From Pseudanabaena mucicola str. Chao 1806 (GTDB taxonomy: Bacteria > Cyanobacteriota > Cyanobacteriia > Pseudanabaenales > Pseudanabaenaceae), in assembly GCF_030323025.1 (NCBI RefSeq), contig NZ_CP097329.1:2590001-2654000 (forward strand): a DNA stretch of 64,000 nucleotides. The letters run 5' to 3'. Shown here in pieces: positions 27,437 through 36,787 of this stretch. Numbering within the stretch: position 1 is the stretch's first letter; every line of letters starts with the position of its first letter. The notes beneath the pieces are model-generated. The model made no database searches and was not told where the DNA came from. It saw only the letters and a program-made list of their open reading frames with translations. The translations under genes and the position numbers were made by a program.

Positions 27437-28318
27437 TCAAGCTAGCCAAGTTAAGATTTCATGATTGACACGCTCAGGACTATCATCATGGGCGCAATGC
27501 CCTACATTTTCTAAATAAACCAGAGAAGCATTAGCGGCATATTGGACTAACCGTTTGCCTTCGGATGGAGGGATGATGCGATCGCGACTTCCCCATAAAA
27601 TCAATAATGGAACCTGTAATTTGCTCAGAGCCTGAGTTAAACTTGGTGAATAATTGGGTTGGTTAATACTGCGATTGAGGCGCGCAAAGGCTTCGGCAGC
27701 TTGGCGATCGCGTGCGGGTTTTGCAATAATTTCTACGAGTTGATCATCAACCCGACTGCGATCACAATAGACAATTGCCTTTAACACAAATCGTATCATC
27801 CAAGGTTGACGGAATAGATAAAAAAGTGGTTTGATGAAAATGGCATTCACAATCGCTTTAACGGCACGCTCTAAAGGTTGTAGCCATTTCGGAACTAGTG
27901 CCTGAAAAGCTTCGATATCGGGCAGGCTGATGGTGACAACTCCCTCAGCGATTTCGGGATGATTACTGGCGGCAATGGTGGCGACGAGAGCACCAATGGA
28001 ATTACCAACAATAATCATCGGTGTACCGACAAATTTTTGCCAAAAGTTCAATACCTGCTCTACCCACAAATAGATAGAATAGTCCGTTGGTGGTTTCTCC
28101 GATGCGCCAAATCCCAAGAGGTCAATGGTATAGACGGTATGCTCTGCTGCAAGTGCGGGAATGTTATCACGCCATTGATCCATCGCTGCCCCAAATCCAT
28201 GAATTAAGAGGATTGGTGGCTTATTCGTATCGGCATTCTGCGCTTGCCTGACACCATAATGCGATCGCCATCCTTTAAAATCCCAATCACCGTATTCTAG
28301 CCCTATAGTTCTATTCAT
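27437..28318 (-). CDS. Alpha/beta-hydrolase
   Basis: The oxyanion motif is LIHGFGAAMDQW, the nucleophile elbow IVGNSIGALVA (Ser near residue 107), the acid probably Asp in LWGSRDRIIPP, and the His in NVGHCAHDDSPE. The 293 residues and the sequence style match the cyanobacterial and plastid hydrolases near chlorophyll dephytylase or pheophytinase-like enzymes, but substrate assignment is not possible from sequence alone. It is followed on its strand by no close gene. Confidence 0.88.
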   Translation of the reverse strand: MNRTIGLEYGDWDFKGWRSHYGVRQAQNADTNKPPILLIHGFGAAMDQWRDNIPALAAEHTVYTIDLLGFGASEKPPTDYSIYLWVEQVLNFWQKFVGTPMIIVGNSIGALVATIAASNHPEIAEGVVTISLPDIEAFQALVPKWLQPLERAVKAIVNAIFIKPLFYLFRQPWMIRFVLKAIVYCDRSRVDDQLVEIIAKPARDRQAAEAFARLNRSINQPNYSPSLTQALSKLQVPLLILWGSRDRIIPPSEGKRLVQYAANASLVYLENVGHCAHDDSPERVNHEILTWLA

Positions 28319-28374
28319 TATTCTCGATATTTGTTGAGCAAATCCACGATAAATGCTTGCTAAAGAACCTACTA

Positions 28375-28477
28375 ATTAGCTCAACTTAATTAAAACCCAA
28401 ACCGAGAGCTTTGTTCTGCCCGCTACGCGGGCGGAACAAAACTCTCGGTTTTTAGTTTACTTATGTCTAGCTACTTA
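28375..28477 (-). repeat. Family C palindromic element, copy C2 (inverted)
   Basis: Starts TAGCTCAACTTAATTAAAAC and ends TAGCTACTTA, so the whole element is inverted relative to C1 and C3. The core hairpin contains CCGCTACGCGGGCGG. Confidence 0.75.
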
Positions 28478-28481
28478 TTTT

Positions 28482-28525
28482 TTTTAGACTACACTCAGCT
28501 AGTATTGGCTGAGTGTAGTCTAAAA
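28482..28525 (-). terminator. Terminator hairpin of cysH
   Basis: TTTTAGACTACACTCAGC pairs with GCTGAGTGTAGTCTAAAA. It lies 32 bp beyond the cysH stop on its strand. Confidence 0.75.
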
Positions 28526-28556
28526 CATATAAATTTGCTAATCCCTTAGTGTGCCT

Positions 28557-29300
28557 TTATTGTTTAACATCCTTAGCCCGAACAAGGTGACCATCACTGG
28601 TGACGTGCAATCCACATTCCTGATTGCTCATTTCCCACCACCAACGACCAGCACGCAGATCTTCACCTGCTTGAACAGCTCTAGTACAAGGCGCACAACC
28701 AATGCTTGGGAAGTCCTGATCATGGAGAGAATTGTAGGGAACATCATTGGTGCGAATATATTCCCAAACCTGTTCATTTGTCCAATCGATCAATGGATTG
28801 ATTTTGGCGATTTTGCGATCGCCATCTAGCTCAACGGTTTCCATCGTGGAACGGTTCGCAGTTTGGTCACGACGTAGCCCTGTAATCCAAGCATCTAGCC
28901 CTTTGGTAGCACGACTGAGGGGTTCTACCTTGCGGATATAACAACATTGCTTGCGATTTTCCACACTGTCATAAAACAGATTAATGCCTTTTTCGCTAAC
29001 CATTTGTTCTACCGCTTCCGCTTGAGGGAACATGATCCTCAGTTGTAATTGTGGATATCTTTGTTGGATTTTGGCGATTACGTCATAGGTTTCGATATTG
29101 AGGCGACCTGTATCGAGGGTGAAGACATGAGCATCGGGCTTGATTTTGGCGATCATGTCAATCAATGCGACATCTTCGGCTCCAAAGCTAGATGCAAGGG
29201 AGATATATTTGTAGTTGCCGAGAGCCCATGTGAGGACTTCTTGAGGAGTTTTGTCTTTGAGCTTTGCAGCAGCAGTGTCAATGTCTGTTTGTAGAGTCAT
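28557..29300 (-). CDS. cysH: Phosphoadenylyl-/adenylyl-sulfate reductase
   Basis: The enzyme reduces PAPS or APS to sulfite in sulfate assimilation. The catalytic Cys is in NQECGLH near the C-terminus. Two cysteine pairs, KQCCYIRKVEPL and GCAPCTRAV, are the ligands of a [4Fe-4S] cluster found in APS-using reductases and absent from E. coli CysH. The nucleotide-binding start is SLASSFGAEDVALIDMI. ATG 29300 (MTLQTD) gives the usual N-terminus; an in-frame extension to 29327 lacks support. The Cys pairs suggest APS specificity, though some cyanobacterial enzymes are ambiguous. Confidence 0.93.
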   Translation of the reverse strand: MTLQTDIDTAAAKLKDKTPQEVLTWALGNYKYISLASSFGAEDVALIDMIAKIKPDAHVFTLDTGRLNIETYDVIAKIQQRYPQLQLRIMFPQAEAVEQMVSEKGINLFYDSVENRKQCCYIRKVEPLSRATKGLDAWITGLRRDQTANRSTMETVELDGDRKIAKINPLIDWTNEQVWEYIRTNDVPYNSLHDQDFPSIGCAPCTRAVQAGEDLRAGRWWWEMSNQECGLHVTSDGHLVRAKDVKQ

Positions 29301-29559
29301 TATTGGCTGGGTGAATCTTGTCTTCAAGATATAATGTTATTATGGCTTGTACTCAAGTTAGAAAATTACGACTATTACTAATAACTACAGATCTTTGTGC
29401 TGAATTGAAACCTAGGGAAAGTTTTGAAAGTGCAACTTCGCCACACCTTCAAAACTTTCTTTGCATTAACCTAAGACTCAACAGGCTGTATACCCAAAAA
29501 TTTCCTTTGCCCTGAATTCGACATTGCTCAGTTTAATTCCTGCACCAACGAAACGAGCT

Positions 29560-29656
29560 AAGTAGCTATGTATCCCTAAACTACAGAAGCGTGAGACGCA
29601 TTCTAAACGGGCGACCCACGCTCTGGTTTTGGGTTTAAATTATGCTGAGCCACTTA
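29560..29656 (+). repeat. Family C, second subtype, copy C4
   Basis: TAAGTAGCTATGTAT start and a GGGCGACCCACGCTC core, ending TGAGCCACTTA. The best match is copy C5 at 60984-61086, which shares the GGGCGACCCACGCTC half-stem. Confidence 0.6.
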
Positions 29657-29724
29657 ATTCTGCTTGAAGATCTGGAGATTGATAAATAAAATTGTAAATA
29701 TGGCGTTTACCAGTTTAGTGAAGT

Positions 29725-29765
29725 ATAGCTTTGTTTACCCGCATTTGGCGGGTAAACAAAGCTAT
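29725..29765 (-). terminator. Terminator-like hairpin after the glycosyltransferase gene
   Basis: ATAGCTTTGTTTACCCGC pairs with GCGGGTAAACAAAGCTAT around a short ATTTG-type loop. It lies about 30 bp after the gene end. Confidence 0.65.
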
Positions 29766-29794
29766 GTACCTAGCTTGATTGAAAAACGCTATAA

Positions 29795-30970
29795 CTAGGC
29801 GCTCACTTTAGAGATATCACGTAAAACTTCATTAGAGTAATTTTCCCAAGTCTGTTCTACAAAATCATAAAACTCCGTGAGAAATCTTTCGGTAGAAAAG
29901 CGCATTGCATTGTCTCTACATACTTTTGGCTCAATCAGATGTTGATGTTGCTCAAATTTGAGAACTGCCTCACAAATACTATCCACAGATTGCTTTGTGA
30001 AAAAGATTCCTGTAGGATGATCACATTCTAAACTAATGATAGATTCTGTTACACCGCCGCGACCAAAGGCAATCACGGGTGTACCACAGGCTTGAGCTTC
30101 CACAGGGGTAATCCCAAAATCCTCCTCTGAAGCAAAAACAAAGGCTTTCGCATTTTGCATATATGCTTTTAATTCTGAGGGTTCACGATAGCCGAGGAAC
30201 TGCACATTTTTACAAGCCTTAGCACGAATTTTGGATATTTGCTCACCATCGCCAATCACGATTAATTGGCGATCGCGCATTTGCGAAAAAGCTTCCACAA
30301 TTAAATCAACTCGTTTGTAAGGAACTAGTCTTGAAGCGGTGAGATAGAAATCTTGTTTTTGTTCGCACAAGGTATAATTGTCGAAATCAACGGGCGGATA
30401 AATTACCTGAGCATCACGTCGATAGACCTTCTGAATCCGACGGGCGATGAATTGAGAATTAGCGATAAAGTGATCTACACCGTTAGCCGTGCGGGTATCC
30501 CAAATTCTAATTTGATGCAAAATCCATCTGGCAAGCCAGCTTTTAATTCCCTTTTCTAAATTTGATTCTTGCAGATATTGATGCTGCAAGTCCCATGCAT
30601 AGCGAATTGGTGAATGTACATAGGAAATATGCAACTGATGAGGAGAAGTGAGTACTCCTTTAGCAACGGCATGGGAACTGGAAATAATTAAGTCATACTC
30701 CGAGAGATCAAGTTGTTCGATCGCAAGGGGCATCAGTGGCAAATATTGCCGAAATTTGTTTTTTGCGAAGGGTAGGTTTTGAATAAAAGTAGTTGTAACT
30801 TGTTTGTTGTGAATATATCCCCGATGCGAATCTTCTAGAAAATCAACTAATGCAAATAAATCTGCATGGGGAAACAAATTTAAAATTTGCTCAACAACCC
30901 GTTCTGACCCCGAATAATTAACAAACCATTCATGAATGATCGCAATTCGTAAACTTTCTAACTTTGACAT
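29795..30970 (-). CDS. Family 4 glycosyltransferase
   Basis: This is a GT-B fold enzyme of 391 residues. The N-terminal domain has a glycine-serine loop (IHEWFVNYSGSERVVEQIL) and the acceptor-side motif YVHSPIRYAWD. The C-terminal donor domain has ASRLVPYKRVDLIVEA and the EX7E motif in EEDFGITPVEAQACGTPVIAF (glutamates near residues 282 and 290). Such enzymes build exopolysaccharide or O-antigen-like chains from nucleotide sugars. It is not in a polysaccharide cluster here. Confidence 0.92.
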   Translation of the reverse strand: MSKLESLRIAIIHEWFVNYSGSERVVEQILNLFPHADLFALVDFLEDSHRGYIHNKQVTTTFIQNLPFAKNKFRQYLPLMPLAIEQLDLSEYDLIISSSHAVAKGVLTSPHQLHISYVHSPIRYAWDLQHQYLQESNLEKGIKSWLARWILHQIRIWDTRTANGVDHFIANSQFIARRIQKVYRRDAQVIYPPVDFDNYTLCEQKQDFYLTASRLVPYKRVDLIVEAFSQMRDRQLIVIGDGEQISKIRAKACKNVQFLGYREPSELKAYMQNAKAFVFASEEDFGITPVEAQACGTPVIAFGRGGVTESIISLECDHPTGIFFTKQSVDSICEAVLKFEQHQHLIEPKVCRDNAMRFSTERFLTEFYDFVEQTWENYSNEVLRDISKVSA

Positions 30971-31086
30971 ACAGCACTGAACAGAGTTGCTAAAACCAAA
31001 ATTTTTATGGGATGACCAGCATCATGCAGACAGCTTTAGAAATTTTGGAATATAGTTACAATAGCAATTTTGCAACTGCCAATCCT

Positions 31087-31521
31087 ATGAAGTTTCACCA
31101 TGTCTCTTCGACCTTAGCCAACTTTATGGCAATTGCGAGTGTTATCAGTCTTTCTGCTGTGACATTCACACCCTTGATTCCCAGTTCAGTGATCGCTCAA
31201 GAAGCAGGTGAACCCGTCACCACCACTTCAACACCTCAATCGATCGCTTTAGCTAAATATCTCAAACAAATTGGCGCAAAGGTATATACAACCTACTGGT
31301 GTCCCCATTGTCATAACCAAAAAGAACGCTTCGGTAAGGAAGCCGTAAAATTTTTACAGGTAATTGAATGTGATCGACGTGGTGTTAATCCCCAAACCCA
31401 ACTTTGTATCGACAAAAAAATTCGTGGATTTCCCACATGGGAGATTAATGGCAATTTTTATATAGGCGATCGCTCGTTAGAAAGCCTAGCAAATTTATCA
31501 GGATATCGTAATGGTATTTAA
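31087..31521 (+). CDS. Secreted thioredoxin-like protein (VKOR/LTO1 C-terminal-domain type)
   Basis: A signal peptide ending near SVIAQEA is followed by one thioredoxin-like domain with the redox motif YWCPHCHNQKERFG and a cis-Pro in GFPTWEI. This arrangement matches the Trx domain usually fused to vitamin K epoxide reductase in cyanobacterial and plastid LTO1, but no VKOR helices are present. I prefer ATG 31087 (MKFHHVSS), which starts the signal peptide, over the upstream ATG 31012. The protein probably acts in disulfide formation in the periplasm or thylakoid lumen. Confidence 0.82.
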   Translation: MKFHHVSSTLANFMAIASVISLSAVTFTPLIPSSVIAQEAGEPVTTTSTPQSIALAKYLKQIGAKVYTTYWCPHCHNQKERFGKEAVKFLQVIECDRRGVNPQTQLCIDKKIRGFPTWEINGNFYIGDRSLESLANLSGYRNGI

Positions 31522-31758
31522 ATGTTATTCAGGCGATAAGCACTCGTATATTTCAGTATGTTATTTGAGTATGTTCAAAACAAATCTATAAGTCTGCATA
31601 GATCTGCATAGATTAGACTTTAGTCTAGGGTAATTACCGTCTAACTAAAAATAGTAATTTTCTGCATAAACATTGTATATAGGTTAAGAAGGCATTTGAT
31701 CAGCCTTTAATTTTGCCCGTTTGTTTTTTTTTGATTACCGCGAACCTTGCAGGCTAAT

Positions 31759-34464
31759 ATGTCTACTCTTGTCATTGTCGAATCGCCCACTAAGGCACGC
31801 ACCATCCGTAACTTCTTGCCCTCAGAGTATCGAGTTGAGGCATCAATGGGTCATGTGCGCGATTTGCCACAGTCAGCTAGTGACATCCCTGCGGAGTTAA
31901 AATCCTCTGAGTGGGCAAAACTAGGCGTAAATGTTGATGCTGACTTTGAGCCACTGTATATCGTGCCTGACGATAAGAAAAAGATCGTCCGTGAACTAAA
32001 AGCTGCTCTCAAGGGTGCAAAAGAATTAATCCTTGCAACTGACGAAGACCGCGAAGGGGAAAGTATTTCTTGGCACTTGTTACAAATTTTGCAGCCAAAA
32101 GTACCAATCAAGCGCATGGTTTTTCATGAGATTACCTCGGAGGCAATCAAAGGTGCTTTGAAAAATTGCCGCCAAATCGATAATCGACTTGTCCATGCCC
32201 AAGAAACCCGCCGCATCCTCGATCGCCTTGTTGGTTACACTCTCTCACCTTTGCTCTGGAAAAAAATTGCATGGGGACTCTCCGCAGGACGAGTGCAGTC
32301 GGTAGCAGTGCGTCTCATTGTGAACCGTGAACGTGAGCGTCGTGCATTTAAATCAGCTAATTATTGGGACTTGAAAGCAAATCTCTATGCTCCAAAACAG
32401 GAATTTCCCGTGCAGCTAGTCTCCGTTGGTGGGACGAATATCGCCACTGGTAAAGACTTTGATGAAACCACAGGCAAAATTCCTAAGGGGCGCAAGGTTT
32501 TATTGCTTGATGAAGCAGGGGCGATCGCCCTCAAAGAGCGACTTAATGGCAAAGTTTGGACTGTCAGTAACCTTGAAGAACGTACCACCTCACGTAAACC
32601 ATCACCGCCCTTCACCACTTCTACCATGCAGCAGGAGGCAAACCGCAAATTGCGTCTGTCGGCGAGGGACTCGATGAGGGTAGCCCAAGCTTTGTACGAG
32701 CAGGGCTACATCACCTATATGCGTACTGACTCCGTACATTTATCACAACAGGCGATCGCGGCAGCACGTCAATGCGTGACCAAGATGTATGGCAGTAACT
32801 TCCTCAGCAAGGAACCTCGTCAGTACGTCACCAAATCTAAAGGTGCACAGGAAGCCCATGAAGCGATCCGTCCCGCAGGTGAAACTTTCCGCACACCTCA
32901 AGAAACAGGTTTATCTGGTCGTGAGTTGGCTCTGTATGACCTGATCTGGAAGCGTACCGTTGCCTCACAGATGGCAGATGCCCAGTTAACCATGCTCAGC
33001 GTCCAGTTGACGGTTGAGGATGCCATCTTCCGTGCTTCGGGCAAGCGGATCGACTTCGCAGGATTTTTCCGCGCCTATGTCGAAGGCTCCGATGATCCAG
33101 ATGCGGCATTAGAGGAAAAGGAAATTACCTTGCCCCCACTCAAAGTGGGAGATCATCCCGTCTGTCGTGAATTAAATACAGTTGGGCATGAAACTCAACC
33201 ACCTGCCAGATATACAGAAGCAGCTCTTGTGAAAATGTTGGAAAGTGAAGGCATCGGTCGTCCTAGTACTTATGCCAGCATTATCGGTACGATCTGCGAT
33301 CGCGGTTATGTTCAGCTAGTGAATAATGCCCTGATTCCGACTTTTACTGCCTTTGCTGTAACGAATTTGTTAGAGGAGCATTTCCCCAATCTCGTTGATC
33401 CCAGCTTCACCTCGAAAATGGAACAGACCCTCGATGATATTTCTACAGGTAGCGTCGATTGGTTGCCCTACCTAAAAGAATTTTATTCTGGAGAACAGGG
33501 GCTAAGTGGACAGGTCAAAGCTCGTGATAGTCTCATCGATGGCGAAGCAGCAAGGACAGTGCATCTTGAAGGTTTAGATGATGATGTTAAGGTAAAGATT
33601 GGTAAATTTGGAGCTTATATCCAAGTTGGTGAAGGTGATCGCACTGTCAATTCCTCGATCCCTCAAAACCTGACTCCTTCAGATCTCGTACCCGAAAAAA
33701 TCGAATTGCTCCTAAAGCAAAAACTTGAAGGTCCCGATCAAATAGGTATTCATCCTGAAACTAATGAACCAATCTTCATGATGATGGGTCAATATGGTCC
33801 CTACGTGCAGTTAGGTCAATCAACTGAAGCTCTCCCTAAACCTAAACGAGCCTCATTACCCAAAGGTATCCAACCTGAACAGGTTAATCTTGATCTTGCG
33901 GTCAAGTTGCTTGCTTTGCCTCGTACTTTGGGTGCACATCCTGATACTGGCAATCGCGTATTTGTGAATACAGGTCGTTTTGGTCCCTATGTTTGTCATG
34001 TCAAAGGAAATGGTGATAAAGACGATAACCGATCACTCAAATCCACTGACGACCCTTACACGATTACCTTTGAACGTGCTATAGAATTACTAGCTCAGCC
34101 TAAGACACTACGAGGAACTGCTGCCGCTAAAGTCCTCAAATCCCTTGGCAAACATCCCGATGATGATGATGCGATCGAGATTCTGGATGGTAAATATGGG
34201 GCTTATGTCAAGCATGGCAAAGTAAATGTATCCCTGACAAAGGAGCAATCCGTCGATACACTTACCCTAGATGAAGCGCTGTCCATGTTAGCTACTAAAT
34301 CGAAATCGAGTAAAAGTACTAGCAAGCGCACTAAGGCAAGCGAAACTACCAAGAAAACCGCGACCAAAAAGGCTAATACAAAGTCTACGGTAGCTAAGGC
34401 AGCTACAAAAACTGCTGTCAAGAAAAAGACAACTACTACCAAAAAAACTGCAGCCACAAAGTAA
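31759..34464 (+). CDS. topA: DNA topoisomerase I
   Basis: This type IA topoisomerase relaxes negative supercoils. The TOPRIM domain begins LVIVESPTKARTI, with acidic ATDEDREGESISWH. The active-site Tyr is in GYITYMRTDSVHLS near residue 310. The E. coli zinc fingers are absent; instead there are repeated GRFGPYV-type modules (near 580, 690, 760 and 815) and a Lys/Thr-rich tail of about 60 residues that should bind DNA non-specifically. ATG 31759 is preferred to the upstream in-frame TTG. Confidence 0.96.
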   Translation: MSTLVIVESPTKARTIRNFLPSEYRVEASMGHVRDLPQSASDIPAELKSSEWAKLGVNVDADFEPLYIVPDDKKKIVRELKAALKGAKELILATDEDREGESISWHLLQILQPKVPIKRMVFHEITSEAIKGALKNCRQIDNRLVHAQETRRILDRLVGYTLSPLLWKKIAWGLSAGRVQSVAVRLIVNRERERRAFKSANYWDLKANLYAPKQEFPVQLVSVGGTNIATGKDFDETTGKIPKGRKVLLLDEAGAIALKERLNGKVWTVSNLEERTTSRKPSPPFTTSTMQQEANRKLRLSARDSMRVAQALYEQGYITYMRTDSVHLSQQAIAAARQCVTKMYGSNFLSKEPRQYVTKSKGAQEAHEAIRPAGETFRTPQETGLSGRELALYDLIWKRTVASQMADAQLTMLSVQLTVEDAIFRASGKRIDFAGFFRAYVEGSDDPDAALEEKEITLPPLKVGDHPVCRELNTVGHETQPPARYTEAALVKMLESEGIGRPSTYASIIGTICDRGYVQLVNNALIPTFTAFAVTNLLEEHFPNLVDPSFTSKMEQTLDDISTGSVDWLPYLKEFYSGEQGLSGQVKARDSLIDGEAARTVHLEGLDDDVKVKIGKFGAYIQVGEGDRTVNSSIPQNLTPSDLVPEKIELLLKQKLEGPDQIGIHPETNEPIFMMMGQYGPYVQLGQSTEALPKPKRASLPKGIQPEQVNLDLAVKLLALPRTLGAHPDTGNRVFVNTGRFGPYVCHVKGNGDKDDNRSLKSTDDPYTITFERAIELLAQPKTLRGTAAAKVLKSLGKHPDDDDAIEILDGKYGAYVKHGKVNVSLTKEQSVDTLTLDEALSMLATKSKSSKSTSKRTKASETTKKTATKKANTKSTVAKAATKTAVKKKTTTTKKTAATK

Positions 34465-34554
34465 TTTCATGAACGTGAGTTCGATCAAGTCATTTGTGCG
34501 GCTCTCGGCATGGCGAAATGAAGTTTTCATTACTTCTGCTTATTTAATCTTAAA

Positions 34555-34706
34555 AACTCACGCCAGTTCGTGTTGAGCTGGCAAATTTTCAAAGCCCAAA
34601 AGTAAAAGCCTTGCTAAGCAAGGCTTTTACTTTTGGGCTTTGAGAGAGGGTTTGCGTAGCAAACCCTCTCTCAAAGCATGTTTCAAATTATCCCGATCTC
34701 ACGTTA
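34555..34706 (+). repeat. Family D double-hairpin element, copy D1
   Basis: About 150 bp with two stems: AAAGCCCAAAAGTAAAAGCC and its partner (34591-34641), then CTTTGAGAGAGGGTTTGC-GTA-GCAAACCC... (34638-34675). The stems share a few bases and so compete. Copy D2 at 58408-58559 is about 90 per cent identical. Confidence 0.8.
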
Positions 34707-34713
34707 AAAACTC

Positions 34714-34750
34714 AGAAAGAAAAGCATTGATCAACAAGGCTTTTCTTTCT
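34714..34750 (-). terminator. Terminator hairpin of the downstream aminotransferase gene
   Basis: AGAAAGAAAAGC pairs with GCTTTTCTTTCT across a 13-base loop. It lies 23 bp after the stop of the minus-strand gene. Confidence 0.65.
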
Positions 34751-34772
34751 TTACTAATGTTAGTGATGAGTG

Positions 34773-35951
34773 CTAATTTGTCGATTTTTGAAGAAATTGA
34801 CTAATTTTTATGGCGGCTTCTCTTAATTTTTCAGGAGGATATACTAGTGCAAACCTGACATACCCTTCACCATGCTTACCAAAACCTGCGCCTGGGGAGA
34901 GTGCAATTCCTGTCTCCGCAATTAAATCTAGACAAAATTTGACAGAATCATGAGCATAAACTTCTGGTAATTTTGCCCAGAGATACATAGTGGCAGCAGG
35001 GCGTGGAACCTGCCAACCAATTGTTTGCAGAGCCTCAATCATCACATCACGTCGCGTTTTAAAGGTGTTAACTACATGGTCAATGTAGGTGCGATCGCCT
35101 GATAAAGCTTTAATTGCTCCGCGCATAATGCCTTGATATTGATTGAAATCGACTACAGCTTTAATCTGTCGCAAGGCTCTAATTAATTCGCGATTACCAA
35201 CGGCAAAACCAACACGAAACCCACCCATATTATAGGATTTGGACATAGTGAAAAATTCAATGCTGACTTGGCGATCGCGATCAGCTTGCAAGATCGAAGG
35301 CGGACTTGAGCCATCAAAGACTAGATCAACATAGGGAAAGTCATGCACTAAGGCAAGATGATGCTGTTGGCAAAATTCCACTGCCGATTGGAAAAACTCT
35401 AGGGAAGCCGTTGCAGTCGTAGGGTTGTGAGGATAACTCAACACCATCATTTTCGACTGGGCTAAGACTACGGACGGAATATCGGCAAATACTGGCAAAA
35501 AGCTATTCTCAGCAAGTAAGGGCATTCCATAAACTTGACCACTTGCCATGTGAACCCCGCCATAATGGGATGGATACCCGGGGTCTTGTAAAAGAGCAAA
35601 ATCATTGGGATTGAGTAAGGCTAAGGGTAAATGTGCTGTGCCTTCCTGAGAGCCAATGAGTGGTAATACTTCCGTTTCAGGATCAACGGTTACACCAAAT
35701 CGTTGGGTGATCCATCGGGCGACGGCTTCCCGAAAGTCGAAGGTACTTCCAAATAGTGAATAGCCGTGAGTACTTGTGTCACTTAATGCTTCTGCGATCG
35801 CCTCTAAAATAAATTTGTCAGTGGGCAAATCCGAAGAACCTAATGACAGATCAATTACTTGTTTGCCTGATGCTTTGACGCGACTTTTGGCAATGTCCAT
35901 ATCGGCAAACACATTTGACTGAAGAGGCAGGAGGCGATCGGCAAATTGCAT
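34773..35951 (-). CDS. Class I/II aminotransferase (LL-DAP aminotransferase-like)
   Basis: PLP-enzyme features are SLGSSDLPTDKFI, SYPHNPTTATASLEFF, DFPYVDLVFDG and the Schiff-base Lys in FTMSKSYNMGGFRVGFA (near residue 236). The length of 392 residues and the start ADRLLPLQSNVFADMD match the group annotated as succinyldiaminopimelate or LL-diaminopimelate aminotransferase type 2. Activity could be in lysine synthesis or general amino-acid exchange. It is alone on its strand. Confidence 0.88.
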   Translation of the reverse strand: MQFADRLLPLQSNVFADMDIAKSRVKASGKQVIDLSLGSSDLPTDKFILEAIAEALSDTSTHGYSLFGSTFDFREAVARWITQRFGVTVDPETEVLPLIGSQEGTAHLPLALLNPNDFALLQDPGYPSHYGGVHMASGQVYGMPLLAENSFLPVFADIPSVVLAQSKMMVLSYPHNPTTATASLEFFQSAVEFCQQHHLALVHDFPYVDLVFDGSSPPSILQADRDRQVSIEFFTMSKSYNMGGFRVGFAVGNRELIRALRQIKAVVDFNQYQGIMRGAIKALSGDRTYIDHVVNTFKTRRDVMIEALQTIGWQVPRPAATMYLWAKLPEVYAHDSVKFCLDLIAETGIALSPGAGFGKHGEGYVRFALVYPPEKLREAAIKISQFLQKSTN

Positions 35952-36055
35952 AAGACAAGAAAAAATGACGATATAACCAATTTTACGTCAACTCTCTCAG
36001 AATTATTGCAGTTTTCCAATGCGTGCGTCCTCTTTTGAAAACTCATAGTAAAGGT

Positions 36056-36098
36056 ATTGCAGTTGTCATTTTGACGTAGGCAAAATGACAACTGCAAT
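36056..36098. repeat. Perfect hairpin
   Basis: ATTGCAGTTGTCATTTTG pairs with CAAAATGACAACTGCAAT around GACGTAGG. It lies in the divergent gap between the aminotransferase and the next gene. Confidence 0.65.
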
Positions 36099-36175
36099 GG
36101 AGGTACACACCACACTTTCTAAATGATTGCGATAACATAGAGGCAGTTGTCGCAATTTTCTGGAGAAAAAGAGCT

Positions 36176-36388
36176 ATGGTTTGCTGTAACCCCAAAGCTA
36201 AACTTGCTAAAGCTGTCAAATTACATCGCAATTTTCATTTCAAAACTGGGCTGTTGCTCGATCAAGGTGTGCGGCTCTTTGGTGTGCATAAATTTCCTCT
36301 CACCAAACCCCTATACAAAGCTGCTAAAGTTGCAGGCTATACAAATGTTGCTCTCGCCAGTATTGCACTTGTTTTGCTAGAAGACTAA
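36176..36388 (+). CDS. Small conserved-looking protein of unknown function
   Basis: The 70 residues have an N-terminal CC pair (MVCCNPKAKLAKAVKLHRNF), a basic amphipathic middle and a hydrophobic end (VALASIALVLLED). GGAGA lies 10 bp before the ATG, and codon use looks like that of neighbouring genes. It precedes the iscA-type gene by 39 bp on the same strand, so it may be co-transcribed with Fe-S cluster assembly. The Cys pair could then be relevant, but no function is known to me. Confidence 0.65.
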   Translation: MVCCNPKAKLAKAVKLHRNFHFKTGLLLDQGVRLFGVHKFPLTKPLYKAAKVAGYTNVALASIALVLLED

Positions 36389-36427
36389 GATGACACTTAG
36401 CACGATTCGTATATAGGAAAATTTCGT

Positions 36428-36781
36428 ATGATTACATTGACCGATGCCGCGATCGCTCGCGTGAGAAATCTGCAAAACCAACGAGCCACTTCCGCACCTT
36501 TGCGTCTAGGGATTAAGCAAGGTGGTTGCTCTGGGTTGTCTTACTTGATGGACTTCGCAGAACAATTAGAAACTGATGATAATGAGTATGAATATAATGG
36601 TGTCAAAATTGTCATCAACAATAGCAATTTGCCTCAGTTGCAAGGACTAGAACTCGACTATACCGAAGATCTTTTAGGCGGTGGCTTCCGTTTCCGTAAT
36701 CCTAATGCGAGCAAGTCTTGCAGTTGTGGAACTTCCTTTGCTACTCCTAAAGAACTTGGTGCACCTGTAGCCTGCAGCTAA
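36428..36781 (+). CDS. A-type Fe-S cluster carrier (HesB/IscA/SufA family)
   Basis: The 117-residue protein has the three invariant cysteines of A-type carriers: GGCSGLSYL near residue 37, and the C-terminal SCSCGTSF pair near 100. They pass [2Fe-2S] or [4Fe-4S] clusters to apoproteins. Cyanobacteria carry IscA and SufA versions, and I cannot tell which this is. The upstream 70-residue gene is close. A terminator follows. Confidence 0.93.
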   Translation: MITLTDAAIARVRNLQNQRATSAPLRLGIKQGGCSGLSYLMDFAEQLETDDNEYEYNGVKIVINNSNLPQLQGLELDYTEDLLGGGFRFRNPNASKSCSCGTSFATPKELGAPVACS

Positions 36782-36787
36782 TAACAT

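Larger units (their letters stand above)
29301..29794. other. Repeat-rich intergenic region between cysH and the glycosyltransferase
   Basis: There is no gene. A degenerate family B-like hairpin (about 29404-29500), family C subfamily copy C4 (29560-29656) and a perfect hairpin (29725-29765) fill most of it. Confidence 0.6.
34465..34772. other. 308-bp intergenic region between topA and an aminotransferase
   Basis: There is no gene. It contains family D copy D1 (34555-34706) and the terminator of the convergent aminotransferase gene (34714-34750). Confidence 0.65.

Noticed and set aside
28375-28477. Apparent loop reversal in family C (CTACG against CGTAG)
   Set aside because: The whole of copy C2 is inverted relative to C1 and C3, so the loop is in the same orientation within the element. 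Only family D shows a true loop difference.
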